In this document: one piece after another, positions 54,089-62,090 of the stretch
Layout of the letters: each line of letters starts with the position of its first letter
Numbering within the stretch: the stretch's first letter is position 1
Source of the DNA: PKWO01 sp036384915
GTDB taxonomy: Bacteria > Pseudomonadota > Gammaproteobacteria > Burkholderiales > Burkholderiaceae_D
Direction of reading: 5' to 3'
Assembly: GCA_036384915.1 (NCBI GenBank)
Contig: DASVLJ010000070.1
Location: 62,001-126,000, forward strand
Length of the DNA: 64,000 nt
Program-made: the position numbers and the translations under genes
The notes under the pieces: generated by a model
The model's database searches: none
The model's input: the letters and a program-made list of their open reading frames with translations, nothing else
What the model was told of the DNA's origin: nothing

Positions 54089-55071
54089 CTTCCGGTCATT
54101 TCGCTTTCTGCCTGATCTGGTGTGGATTCCTGTGTCGACTGGATCCACGCGGCGCGAATCTCGGCCAGCACGCTGGCCTGGATCATGGGGTGCAGGGCCA
54201 GCGCGACGTGGCCGATGCCGCGGAAGGCGATGTTGCGCGCACCCTTCAATTCCGACGAGGTTTGCGGGGCGACGATATTGTCTTGATGGCTGTAGATCGA
54301 AACGAACAGCTTGCGCGTGGCCTCGCCTTCCGACTCGTCGAGCTTGCGCAGCCACATCGACGGCGCACCGGTCCTGGCGTTGCCGCGCCAGTGCATCTGT
54401 CGGCAATTCATGCCGGCGCCGAAGTTGGCGATGCCGGTGCCGTGGTGCGGGGTGCCGAGCGTGATTACGCGGGCGATATGCTCGCGGCCTTCCGCCCGCA
54501 GGTAGGCGCGCGTCGCCAGGCCCCCCATGCTGTGTGCCACGATGACGAGCCGGTCTTGCCCGCTGTCGCGGCGCAGGGCCGCCACGGCCTGCGCAATCAT
54601 GGGAACATAGGCTTCGATATCGCCGAACACCGGCTCAAGGTCGATGGCGTGGTACACGATGCCGGCATCGTCGAGCGGCCGGCGCAGCCTGTGCCAATAG
54701 CCGCTGTTACAGCCATAGCCGTGGATCAACAGCACGGGCAGGCGGCTGGCCTTGTCGATGGGCGCGTTGGCAAAACCCTTGAACGGCATGGCCCAGGACG
54801 TGGTCCACATCGAGGCCAGGAATTCGACGCAGAACATGCGCAGGAACATCGGGACGTTCAAGCGGTATTCGCGCGGCGTTTCGCTGTGGTATTGCCAGGC
54901 CAGGATGAAGTTGTTGATCGAAATGCCTATGCGCACCGCGGCCAGGACCAGCAAACCGACACCGAGCGCAGCGCCCCAGCCCAGGTGCAGGACGAAATGC
55001 AAGGCTGCCGCCACGACCAGCATCGCCGCCAATTGGAAGGCGAGCAACTGGCGTGTGAGGGCTTTGACCAT
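54085..55071 (-). CDS. Membrane-anchored alpha/beta hydrolase (lipase-like)
   Basis: A 328-residue hydrolase. Two N-terminal membrane segments (LLAFQLAAMLVVAAALHFVLH and AALGVGLLVLAAVRIGISIN) precede the catalytic domain: LLIHGYGCNSGYW (oxyanion), AHSMGGLATR (nucleophile), and a His in GIGHVAL. It looks like the triacylglycerol lipase-type esterases (LipA/EstA-like). The start at 55071 has no good ribosome site, and a MITE copy sits only 8 bp upstream. It may once have followed the GMC gene directly. Confidence 0.85.
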   Translation of the reverse strand: MVKALTRQLLAFQLAAMLVVAAALHFVLHLGWGAALGVGLLVLAAVRIGISINNFILAWQYHSETPREYRLNVPMFLRMFCVEFLASMWTTSWAMPFKGFANAPIDKASRLPVLLIHGYGCNSGYWHRLRRPLDDAGIVYHAIDLEPVFGDIEAYVPMIAQAVAALRRDSGQDRLVIVAHSMGGLATRAYLRAEGREHIARVITLGTPHHGTGIANFGAGMNCRQMHWRGNARTGAPSMWLRKLDESEGEATRKLFVSIYSHQDNIVAPQTSSELKGARNIAFRGIGHVALALHPMIQASVLAEIRAAWIQSTQESTPDQAESEMTGS

Positions 55072-55079
55072 GGTATTAG

Positions 55080-55252
55080 GTGTAGTGCTTCACTCTTCTT
55101 GGAACATAAAAGCGCGTCTTTCGCGGCGACTCTGCGTTGCAAATCCTCGCAATAGCTCACTATTGCTGCGGTTTGCGCGGGGCGGCCATCCGCCTTGATT
55201 CGTCACGAAATCCATCGCTTTTATCCGTTCCAATCTACGTGAAGCACTACAC
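55080..55252. repeat. 173-bp MITE-like element, copy 1
   Basis: The ends are perfect 14-bp inverted repeats: GTGTAGTGCTTCAC at 55080-55093 and GTGAAGCACTACAC at 55239-55252. Inside are a GGAAC/GTTCC pair and a hairpin GCAATAG-CTCA-CTATTGC. No coding potential. It is nearly identical in sequence and length to the copy at 58280, in the same orientation. The right edge touches the TAG stop of the GMC gene (55252-55254), and CTAG follows. It lies between the GMC gene and the hydrolase gene of the same strand. Confidence 0.9.
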
Positions 55253-56877
55253 TAGCTCGCCGTTACTCGCGGCGCCGGTTTGCCGGTCAGTTTCTGTGCC
55301 AGGCCGCTGGCCAGCCGTGCCGTCAAGCCATAGATCGACAGCTGCGGATTGGCGCCGATCGAAGTCGGGAACAGCGAACCGTCATGCACAGACAGGTTTT
55401 CCACCTCGTGGTAGATACCGGTCGACGAGACCAGTCCGAGCTTGGCATCGTCCGACATCGGGCAGCCGCCCATGACATGGGCCGAGACCACGCGCGTGAG
55501 GTTGGGTTTGTAGGGGAGGGCTTCGATGGCTTGCCTGGCGCTGTTCCAGTCGGTATAGTCGGTGGCTTGCTCGTGCAAGGGATAGACGGTTTTGGCGCCG
55601 GCGGCGAACTGGATTTCGGCCATGGTCAGGAGAGCGCGCTTGACGCCGTCCCACATGGTGTCGCTCATGACGTAATCGAGCACGGGATAGCCGTCGTCGC
55701 GCAGATGCACGGTGCCGCCTTGCGAGTCTTCGTGGAAGCCGTCGCGCAATAGCGCCAGGATCACCTGGGTGTTGGGGAATTGCTTCATCATCTCGGCGTG
55801 CTGGTCGCCGAAACCGGCCATGGTGGTGGAGAACAGCAGCGGATGCAGCGGCGGCACTTCCAGCTTGTAGCCCACCGCACCGTCTATCGGTTGCGTCTCC
55901 ATGAAATGGTCGGAATAGATCGTTTGCGGCGCGCCGGCATAGCCGTTGATCGAATGGGCAAAGAGCGCGGCAGAAACCACGGTCGGGTGCAGGAAGGTGC
56001 GCTTGCCGAGCAAGTGATGCGGATCGGGTGCCTTGGAACGCATCAAGAGTGCGGGCGAATTGATTGCGCCGCCGGAGACGACGTAATGCCTGGCATTGAC
56101 GCGTATGGTCTTGCCTGTGGCGCGCAAGCCGTCGGCCTCGAGCGCCGTGCAGTGCAGCGCCTGCACGGCATCGTGCTCGATCTGCAAGCGCTCGGCGCGG
56201 GCATGCGTCACCAGGGTCGCCCCTTTGGACAGCGCCGAAGGCACGGTCGTGACCAACATCGATTGCTTGGCATTGGTTGGGCAACCCATGCCGCAATAGC
56301 CGAGGTTCCAGCATCCCTTGACGTTGCGCCGGATCGCCGCTATCGGGATGTTGAGCTTCTGGGCACCTTGCTTCAAGGCATTGTTGTTCTCATTCGGCGC
56401 CGTATCCCATTCGATGACGTTCAGGCGCTGTTCCATCATCTCGAACCACGGTGCCATGGTTTCGACGCTGTAATCCTTCAAGCCATAGCGTTCCTGCCAG
56501 AATTTCAGCGTGCCTGGCGGGGTGCGGAAGCTCGACGTCCAGTTCACCGCGGTCGAACCGCCCACGGTGCGGCCCTGCAGGATGTTGATCGCCTTGTCCT
56601 TGGTCTTGCGTGCGGCCGATTCCTGGTACAGCGTGGGATAGGCTTGCGCTTCGCGCATCTTGAAATCCTTGGACGATTTCAATGCGCCTTCTTCTATCAT
56701 CACCACTTTCAAGCCGGACAGTGCCAAGATTTCGGCCGTGACGCCGCCGCCGGCGCCGGTGCCGACGATAACGACGTCGGCTTCCATGGTCAGGTCTGCG
56801 CCTAATTGGGCGGCATCGATGACGTGCCAGCCGGAGGCGAGGCCGGCCTGGATAGGATCTGCAATGGGACTGGACAT
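55252..56877 (-). CDS. GMC family oxidoreductase (alcohol oxidase-like)
   Basis: A 541-residue FAD enzyme of the glucose-methanol-choline family. The FAD fold is VVIVGTGAGGGVTAEILALSG with the acid in MIEEGA; GRTVGGSTAVNW is the GMC signature region; the catalytic His is in SAHVMGGCPM and the partner Asn in GANPQLSIYG. It resembles long-chain fatty alcohol oxidases or cholesterol-oxidase-like members. It has no signal peptide of its own, but the gene upstream encodes a Tat-signal protein that could carry it out. I start at the ATG at 56877. Confidence 0.9.
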   Translation of the reverse strand: MSSPIADPIQAGLASGWHVIDAAQLGADLTMEADVVIVGTGAGGGVTAEILALSGLKVVMIEEGALKSSKDFKMREAQAYPTLYQESAARKTKDKAINILQGRTVGGSTAVNWTSSFRTPPGTLKFWQERYGLKDYSVETMAPWFEMMEQRLNVIEWDTAPNENNNALKQGAQKLNIPIAAIRRNVKGCWNLGYCGMGCPTNAKQSMLVTTVPSALSKGATLVTHARAERLQIEHDAVQALHCTALEADGLRATGKTIRVNARHYVVSGGAINSPALLMRSKAPDPHHLLGKRTFLHPTVVSAALFAHSINGYAGAPQTIYSDHFMETQPIDGAVGYKLEVPPLHPLLFSTTMAGFGDQHAEMMKQFPNTQVILALLRDGFHEDSQGGTVHLRDDGYPVLDYVMSDTMWDGVKRALLTMAEIQFAAGAKTVYPLHEQATDYTDWNSARQAIEALPYKPNLTRVVSAHVMGGCPMSDDAKLGLVSSTGIYHEVENLSVHDGSLFPTSIGANPQLSIYGLTARLASGLAQKLTGKPAPRVTAS

Positions 56878-56905
56878 GCTGGTGCGCTCTTCTGTGGTTT
56901 CGGCG

Positions 56906-57421
56906 TTAAGTGGACAATTCTTTGTTCGGCCCCGGATAACCGATGCCCGCCCATGTGGCTTCATCGGCATACCAGCCGCCCAAAATCAGGTCGTGCAGGG
57001 CATGGTAGCCGCTTTGCAGCAGTTGCAGGCGGTGCACGCGCCAACTTTGCAGGAAGGCATTCACGTCTTCGCGTTTCGCCTGTGCCCAGTCGTCCGGCAC
57101 GCCGGTCAGCAGGCGGCGCGTGATGCCAAGCGTTAACAGCGCGAACAAATCCTGCACCTCTTTTTGCGCCGCCAGCGGCAGCCCGGCGATGGCCTCGAGG
57201 GTGTGCCTGACGGCGCGTTCGCTTGCTTCGGACGTCGCCGGCATGGCGTTGCCTATCATGGCCGGGCAAATCGCCGCCAGCGCGGCGCGGCCCTTTGTGT
57301 CCAGGGCGAAAGGCAGCAGGGGTTCGGGGCTCTTGAACGTGCGATAGATGCCGCCGGCCGCCACCAGCGTAAGTGTGCCGAACAAGCCGGCTTTGAGGAA
57401 AGAGCGGCGCGTTAGTGCCAT
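56906..57421 (-). CDS. Tat-signal small subunit, gluconate 2-dehydrogenase subunit 3-like
   Basis: A 171-residue protein with a clear twin-arginine signal (TRRSFLKAGLFGTLTLVAAGG), so it is exported folded or anchored in the membrane. The mature part is helical, with LAAICPAMIG near the start and HALHDLILGGWYADE near the end, as in the small subunits of membrane FAD dehydrogenases. Its gene precedes the GMC gene by 28 bp on the same strand; it is probably the export and assembly partner of the flavoprotein. No cytochrome subunit gene follows. Confidence 0.85.
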   Translation of the reverse strand: MALTRRSFLKAGLFGTLTLVAAGGIYRTFKSPEPLLPFALDTKGRAALAAICPAMIGNAMPATSEASERAVRHTLEAIAGLPLAAQKEVQDLFALLTLGITRRLLTGVPDDWAQAKREDVNAFLQSWRVHRLQLLQSGYHALHDLILGGWYADEATWAGIGYPGPNKELST

Positions 57422-57584
57422 GCTAAGCCTGCCATACAGGGGTCTCCATTGCGCTCATGGCGCATGTTCTTTGTTTGAGTGTACCGCAAGCAGCCTTGGC
57501 ATCTCTTGGGCAAACTAGAGGAACCCTACTAGATGTTTGTTGTGCATTGCAGCGCAAACGGGTAAAAATAAGGATAATAAAACC

Positions 57585-58280
57585 ATGAATAAACAGGACA
57601 TCGTCATCAGGCTGCGCCGCGATCTGCAAGCCGCCGCGGTGGAACGCCTGGTTGCATCCAAGGATCCCGAAGCCGCCGCGGCGCGCATCGCCTTGCGCCG
57701 CTTCCAGTCGGCGCGCATGGCGCAGACGCATGCCGATCTGCTGGCCGGCGAGCACACGCGCGACGCGGCGCGTTTCTTTCTGGACGATTTATACGGCACG
57801 CATGACTTCACCCAGCGCGACGCCGATATCGAGCGCATCATTCCCATGATGGAAAAATTGCTGCCTGCTTCCGCGCTGCAAACGATAGCTGAAGCGATCG
57901 AGCTCGATGCCCTGTCCGAAATTCTCGACCGCGCCATGGCGACGCGGTTGGGTAGCCGTGTCACCGAATCGAGCTATATCGAAGCCTACCGCGAAGCCGG
58001 CACTCGGCGCGACCGCGAAAAGCAGATCAGCCACATCCGCTCGGTCGGCGATGCCTTATGCGAATTGGTGCGGGTTCCGCTGATCGGCGGCACGCTGGCG
58101 ATGATGCGCGGGCCGGCCAAGCTGGCGGGGCTTTCTGAACTGCATGACTTCCTCGACCGCGGCTTTCGTGCCTTCAAGCAAATGCGGCGGCCGAGGGATT
58201 TTGTCGATACCGTCGTGCGGCGCGAGACGGAGATCATGGAAAGGCTGTACGACGGAGTGAACGAGCCTTTCAGCATCTAG
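57585..58280 (+). CDS. Conserved hypothetical protein (FFLDDLYG type)
   Basis: A 231-residue, all-helical, charged protein without signal or membrane helix. Conspicuous segments are HADLLAGEHTRDAARFFLDDLYG, RDADIERIIPMMEKLLP and GLSELHDFLDRGFRAFKQM. I recall this pattern from unnamed proteins of Pseudomonadota found beside lipid genes, but I cannot give a function. The ATG at 57585 follows AAGGA. Its TAG stop is the outer edge of MITE copy 2. Divergent from the Tat/GMC pair. Confidence 0.75.
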   Translation: MNKQDIVIRLRRDLQAAAVERLVASKDPEAAAARIALRRFQSARMAQTHADLLAGEHTRDAARFFLDDLYGTHDFTQRDADIERIIPMMEKLLPASALQTIAEAIELDALSEILDRAMATRLGSRVTESSYIEAYREAGTRRDREKQISHIRSVGDALCELVRVPLIGGTLAMMRGPAKLAGLSELHDFLDRGFRAFKQMRRPRDFVDTVVRRETEIMERLYDGVNEPFSI

Positions 58281-58452
58281 TGTAGTGCTTCACTCTTCTT
58301 GGAACATGAAAGCACGTCTTTCGCGGCGACTCTGCGTTGCAAATCCTCGCAATAGTTCACTATTGCTGCGGTTTGCGCGGGGCGGCCATCCTCCTTGATT
58401 CGCCACGAAATCCCTCGCTTTTATAAGTTCCAATCTACGTGAAACACTACAC
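58280..58452. repeat. 173-bp MITE-like element, copy 2
   Basis: Starts GTGTAGTGCTTCAC at 58280 and ends GTGAAACACTACAC at 58452, one mismatch from perfect inversion. Same length and orientation as the copy at 55080, and more than 90 percent alike by eye. It is flanked by CTAG on both sides (58277-58280 and 58452-58455). CTAG as target duplication would fit the YTAR preference of IS5-type transposases, so a related transposase could have mobilised it. It abuts the stop codon of the gene at 57585. Confidence 0.9.
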
Positions 58453-58697
58453 TAGCCCAAATATTTCACCGGACCGGCCCGGAATTTGAACGCATGCAGC
58501 AACATGCCTAGGTTCGCAGCCTGCGGCAGGCGGATCTAATTTGAACCGCCGGCCTACGCGGGTGCCGACGCGAAATTTGCGGCCATTTTGTGCGCTCGCT
58601 TCGCGCCAATAGCTCGCTATTGGCTTGGCGCGATCACCCAAACTGACTCGCAACTTTCGCGTCGTCATCCCGCGCTCCGGTGAAATATTCGGGCTAG
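58452..58697. repeat. 246-bp MITE-like element with 22-bp inverted ends
   Basis: The first 22 bases (58452-58473) and the last 22 (58676-58697) are inverted copies with one mismatch; both ends carry CTAG. The left CTAG is shared with MITE copy 2. The interior is a further long imperfect palindrome: GACGCGAAATTTGCG near 58567 mirrors CGCAACTTTCGCGTC near 58651, around a CCAATAG-CTCG-CTATTGG hairpin near 58606-58623. No gene is supported inside. The hairpin core CAATAGCTCRCTATTG is also in the 173-bp elements. Confidence 0.85.
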
Positions 58698-58703
58698 CTC
58701 TGG

Positions 58704-59384
58704 TCAGGAACGCACGACGGAAATCGAAAACCCGTCCCAGCCTTTTTCTCCAACCGTTTGCATCGCCGTGCTGTCTAGGCGCGGTTCCACGGACAGCATG
58801 TCCATGAAGCGGCGTACGCCGCGCACGTTGGCGTCGGTGCTGTCGGCATCGACCACGGCGCCGCCGCGTACCACATTGTCGCCGACGATGACGGTTCCGA
58901 TGCGCGCCAGCTTGAGCGCCCATTCAAGATAAAGCGGATTGTTGGGTTTGTCGGCATCGATGAAGACCAAATCGAACGGACCTTCCAGTTGCGCCAGCAC
59001 GTCGCCCGCAAGACCGACACGCTGTTCGATCATGGCCGCAACGCCTGCGTGAGCGAAGTTGCGTGAAGCGACGGCGGCATAGTCCGGATTCCGTTCTATC
59101 GTCACGATCTTTCCTCCCTCCGGCAGGGCACGCGCTATGCAAATCGTGCTGTAGCCGCCGAGAGTGCCGATCTCGAGCACGCGCCTGGCTTGCGTCATTC
59201 TGACCAGCAGCGCAAGGAATTTCCCCTGGACCGATGAAACCTCATGCACCGGCATGCCGGCAGCGCGGCTGCTTGCCAAGGCTGCCTGCAGCGCAACGTC
59301 GACCGGCGCAAGGCGCTCCGAAAAATAGTCGTCTACGGCGGCCCACTTGGTGGCATCGGCATCGGGGTAGTCGGGTTGTCGCAT
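58704..59384 (-). CDS. Class I SAM-dependent O-methyltransferase
   Basis: A 226-residue caffeoyl-CoA O-methyltransferase-type enzyme. The SAM motif is RVLEIGTLGGYSTICIARALP, then ERNPDYAAVASRNF, and the metal/catalytic Asp region FDLVFIDADKPNNPLY, with GDNVVRGG following. These enzymes methylate catechol-like hydroxyls with Mg2+. The start is 7 bp after the end of the prolyl oligopeptidase gene with AAGGA as ribosome site, so the two are cotranscribed. Confidence 0.92.
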   Translation of the reverse strand: MRQPDYPDADATKWAAVDDYFSERLAPVDVALQAALASSRAAGMPVHEVSSVQGKFLALLVRMTQARRVLEIGTLGGYSTICIARALPEGGKIVTIERNPDYAAVASRNFAHAGVAAMIEQRVGLAGDVLAQLEGPFDLVFIDADKPNNPLYLEWALKLARIGTVIVGDNVVRGGAVVDADSTDANVRGVRRFMDMLSVEPRLDSTAMQTVGEKGWDGFSISVVRS

Positions 59385-59391
59385 GCTTGCC

Positions 59392-61502
59392 TTATTCCTT
59401 CATTCCAAGCTGACTCAAGATGAACGCGTATTCTTCCGCCGCCTCATGCTGCCGCGTAAAGCGCCCCGACTTGCCGCCATGCCCGGCTTCCATATTGATC
59501 TTCAGGTAAAGCGGGTTGTGATCGGTCTTCATGCTGCGCAGCTTGGCCACCCATTTGGTCGGTTCGTAGTACTGCACCTGCGAATCGTACAGCCCGGTCG
59601 TCACCAGCATGGCCGGGTAAGCCTTGGCTGTAACGTTGTCGTAGGGCGAATAGGAGAGCATGTAGTTGTAGGCGTCCGCTTGCTTGGGTTGCCCCACTCG
59701 TCGAATTCGTTGGTGGTCAAGGGAATGCTTTCGTCGAGCATGGTGGTGACGACGTCGACGAAGGGCACGTGCGCTACGATGCCGCGGTATTTGTCGCCCC
59801 CCATATTGGCCACGGCACCCATCAAGAGGCCGCCGGCGCTGCCGCCCATGGCGAACACCTTGTCTTTCGCGGCATAGTGCCCGGCCACCAGATAATCCGT
59901 CACGTCGAGGAAGTCGGTGAAGGTGTTTTTCTTGTGCATCAGCTTGCCGTCGTCATACCAGGCGCGGCCCATTTCCTGGCCGCCGCGGATATGGGCGATG
60001 GCGACGATAAAGCCGCGATCCATCAGCGACACAAAATTGGAGCGGAAGTTCGGATCGGTCGACATGCCGTAGGAGCCGTAGGCGTATTGGTATAGCGGCG
60101 CCGTGCCGTCGCGCCTGAAGCCCTTGCGGTAGACCAGCGAGACCGGCACCTTGACGCCGTCGCGCGCCGTGGCCCAGACCCGCTCGGTGACGTAGCGGGA
60201 TGCGTCGTAGCCGGGCACAGGCTGCTCTTTCAACACCTTGCGCTCGCCGGTCTCCATATCGACGGCCATGACGCGCGTCGGCGTGGTCAACGAGGTGTAG
60301 TTGTAGCGCAGTTCACGGGTGTTCTGCTCGGGATTGGCCTCGAAGGTTTCGGCATAGGCCGGCTCGTCCGAAGCAATGACGCGGCTGCCATGCAAATCCT
60401 TCCAGGGCAGCACGCGCAGCCGGCGCAGGCCCTCGGCGCGTTCGTTCAAGACCAGATAGTCCTTGAACGGGATGAAGCCTTCGATGAACACATTCTTGTC
60501 GTGCGCGATCAATTCCTGCCACTTGTTGCGATCGCCGATGTCGCGGTCCGCCACGGTCATGATGCGGTAGTTGGGCGCGTTCCAGTCGGTATTGATGACC
60601 CAGCGCCCGGCGATGTGGTCCGCCGTGTAGAGCATCGCTTCCTTGCGTGGCGTCAGCCATGTCGGCTTGGCATTCGGGTGTGCCGCGTCGATCACGAGCA
60701 AGCCGTTGGTCGTGGTACTGTGCTGGGCGATGATGACGTAGCGCTCGTCGCCGCTCTTCAGCAGGCTGAGGTAATAGCTATGATCGGGTTCCTCGTAGAC
60801 CAGCTTGTCTTGCGCCGGGTCGGTGCCGATCACATGTTTCTTCACCCGCGTGGTCAAGAGCGTGGTCGGATCGTTTTCAATATAGAACAGGGTCTTGTTG
60901 TCGGCGGCCCAGGCGGCGAATGGCGCCAGCCCGGCAATCTCTTCCTTCAAGTCGCGGCCGGTGGCCAGATCGCGGATCTTCAGCGTGTATTGGCGACGGC
61001 CCACGGTATCGACCAGGTAGGCCATCAGCCTGGCGTTGGGGCTGACTTCATGGCGGCCGATGTCGAAAAACGCCTTTCCCTTGCCTTCGGCGTTGCCGTC
61101 GATGAGCACCTGCTCCTTGTCGCCGCCAAGCGGCTTGCGCGCGAAGATCGGATATTCGCCGCCGCTGGCAAAGCGCGTGTAATAGCGCCAGGCGCCTTTC
61201 TTGTAGGGGACGGTACTGTCGTCCTGCTTGATGCGACCGACGATTTCGCCATACAGCTTTTCGGTCAAGCCGTCGAGCTGCGCGGTTTCGCTCTTGTAGT
61301 AAGCGTTTTCCGCGTCGAGATAGTTTAGCATCTCGGGGTTCTTGCGCGTATCGTCGCGAATCCAGTAGTAGGGGTCGCTGCGCGCGCCATTGGGCGAGGG
61401 CACTTCGTAGGGATGCTGTGCCGCGACAGGTGGTTCAGCCGCGTTGGCGAGACCGGTTGCCGCGCCGAGGCCAAAGAGACACGCCAGTACGAGAGCTTTC
61501 AT
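59392..61502 (-). pseudogene. Secreted prolyl oligopeptidase family protein (S9), frameshifted
   Basis: The gene encodes a signal peptide (LVLACLFGLGAATGLANA), a beta-propeller and a catalytic domain like oligopeptidase B or prolyl oligopeptidase. HPYEVPSPNGARSDPYYWIRDD begins the mature part and GGSAGG holds the catalytic Ser. Near 59686-59688 the frame breaks after DEWGNP; one extra G in the run of three (plus strand) would restore PKQADAYNYML and the remaining 100 residues, which carry the catalytic Asp (LYDSQVQYYEP) and His (EAGHGGKSGR). As given, the product lacks both and would be inactive. Start ATG after AGGAGGG. Confidence 0.85.
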
Positions 61503-61601
61503 GGATATCCCTCCTGGATTGGAAAAGAAACGTGAGCACAAGGCGCTTTCTTGTGGAAAGCGCGGCAAAATCTCGCTCTCGATCGAGAGGGGGGCGAAGA
61601 A

Positions 61602-61991
61602 TCAGGCACCGATGCCGGAATTGCGCATCAAGGGCATTTCCGCAGCCTGGGCGGCACGTTCGCTGCGGCGTTGCGCGCGGGCTTCTTCGCTGAACAGGTG
61701 GATCATTTTTTTGTGGATCACTTCGCGTTCCAAGCCCTCGGCCTTGAGCAGGCGCAGTACGCCTCTTTCCGGCACCATGACGTAGCGCCTGCGTTCAGTG
61801 CGCATATCGACCGTACGCCAGCCGTGCGCCGTCAGCCAGGCCCATTGTTCGTCGCTGATCGGGTGCTTCAAGCGTATGCGCATGCGGTCGAGCACGATAT
61901 TGCTGCCAACGGGCGGTTTTGGTCCGGCCGGGGGCAAGGCGCGCTCCTGGCGGATTTTCAGCAGGTTGCGGAAGGCGTTCTTGAGGGACAT
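61602..61991 (-). CDS. Hypothetical protein
   Basis: A 129-residue basic protein, with segments RIRLKHPISDEQWAWLTAHGW and TERRRYVMVPERGVLRLL, and a helical, Arg/Ala-rich C-terminus. No signal or membrane helix. It looks like a small conserved protein of Burkholderiales, but I cannot name a family or role. The ATG at 61991 is uncertain, since no clear ribosome site precedes it. Confidence 0.65.
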   Translation of the reverse strand: MSLKNAFRNLLKIRQERALPPAGPKPPVGSNIVLDRMRIRLKHPISDEQWAWLTAHGWRTVDMRTERRRYVMVPERGVLRLLKAEGLEREVIHKKMIHLFSEEARAQRRSERAAQAAEMPLMRNSGIGA

Positions 61992-62090
61992 GTTACTTGA
62001 TGTATATGGAACTTGAAACAATGTTAATAGATTGACATATATCTGTCAGCAAGGCAACCCGTCAATTGTCGGAGGGATTTGGCCCGTCAA

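Noticed and set aside
55080..58452. The block between the two MITE copies as an active composite transposon
   Set aside because: No transposase is present, the copies are short and non-coding, and the genes inside match the surroundings in composition.
58447..58923. A 158-residue open frame running through the 246-bp element
   Set aside because: It is the translation of the repeat plus antisense methyltransferase sequence. Such frames recur wherever the repeat occurs and do not show selection.
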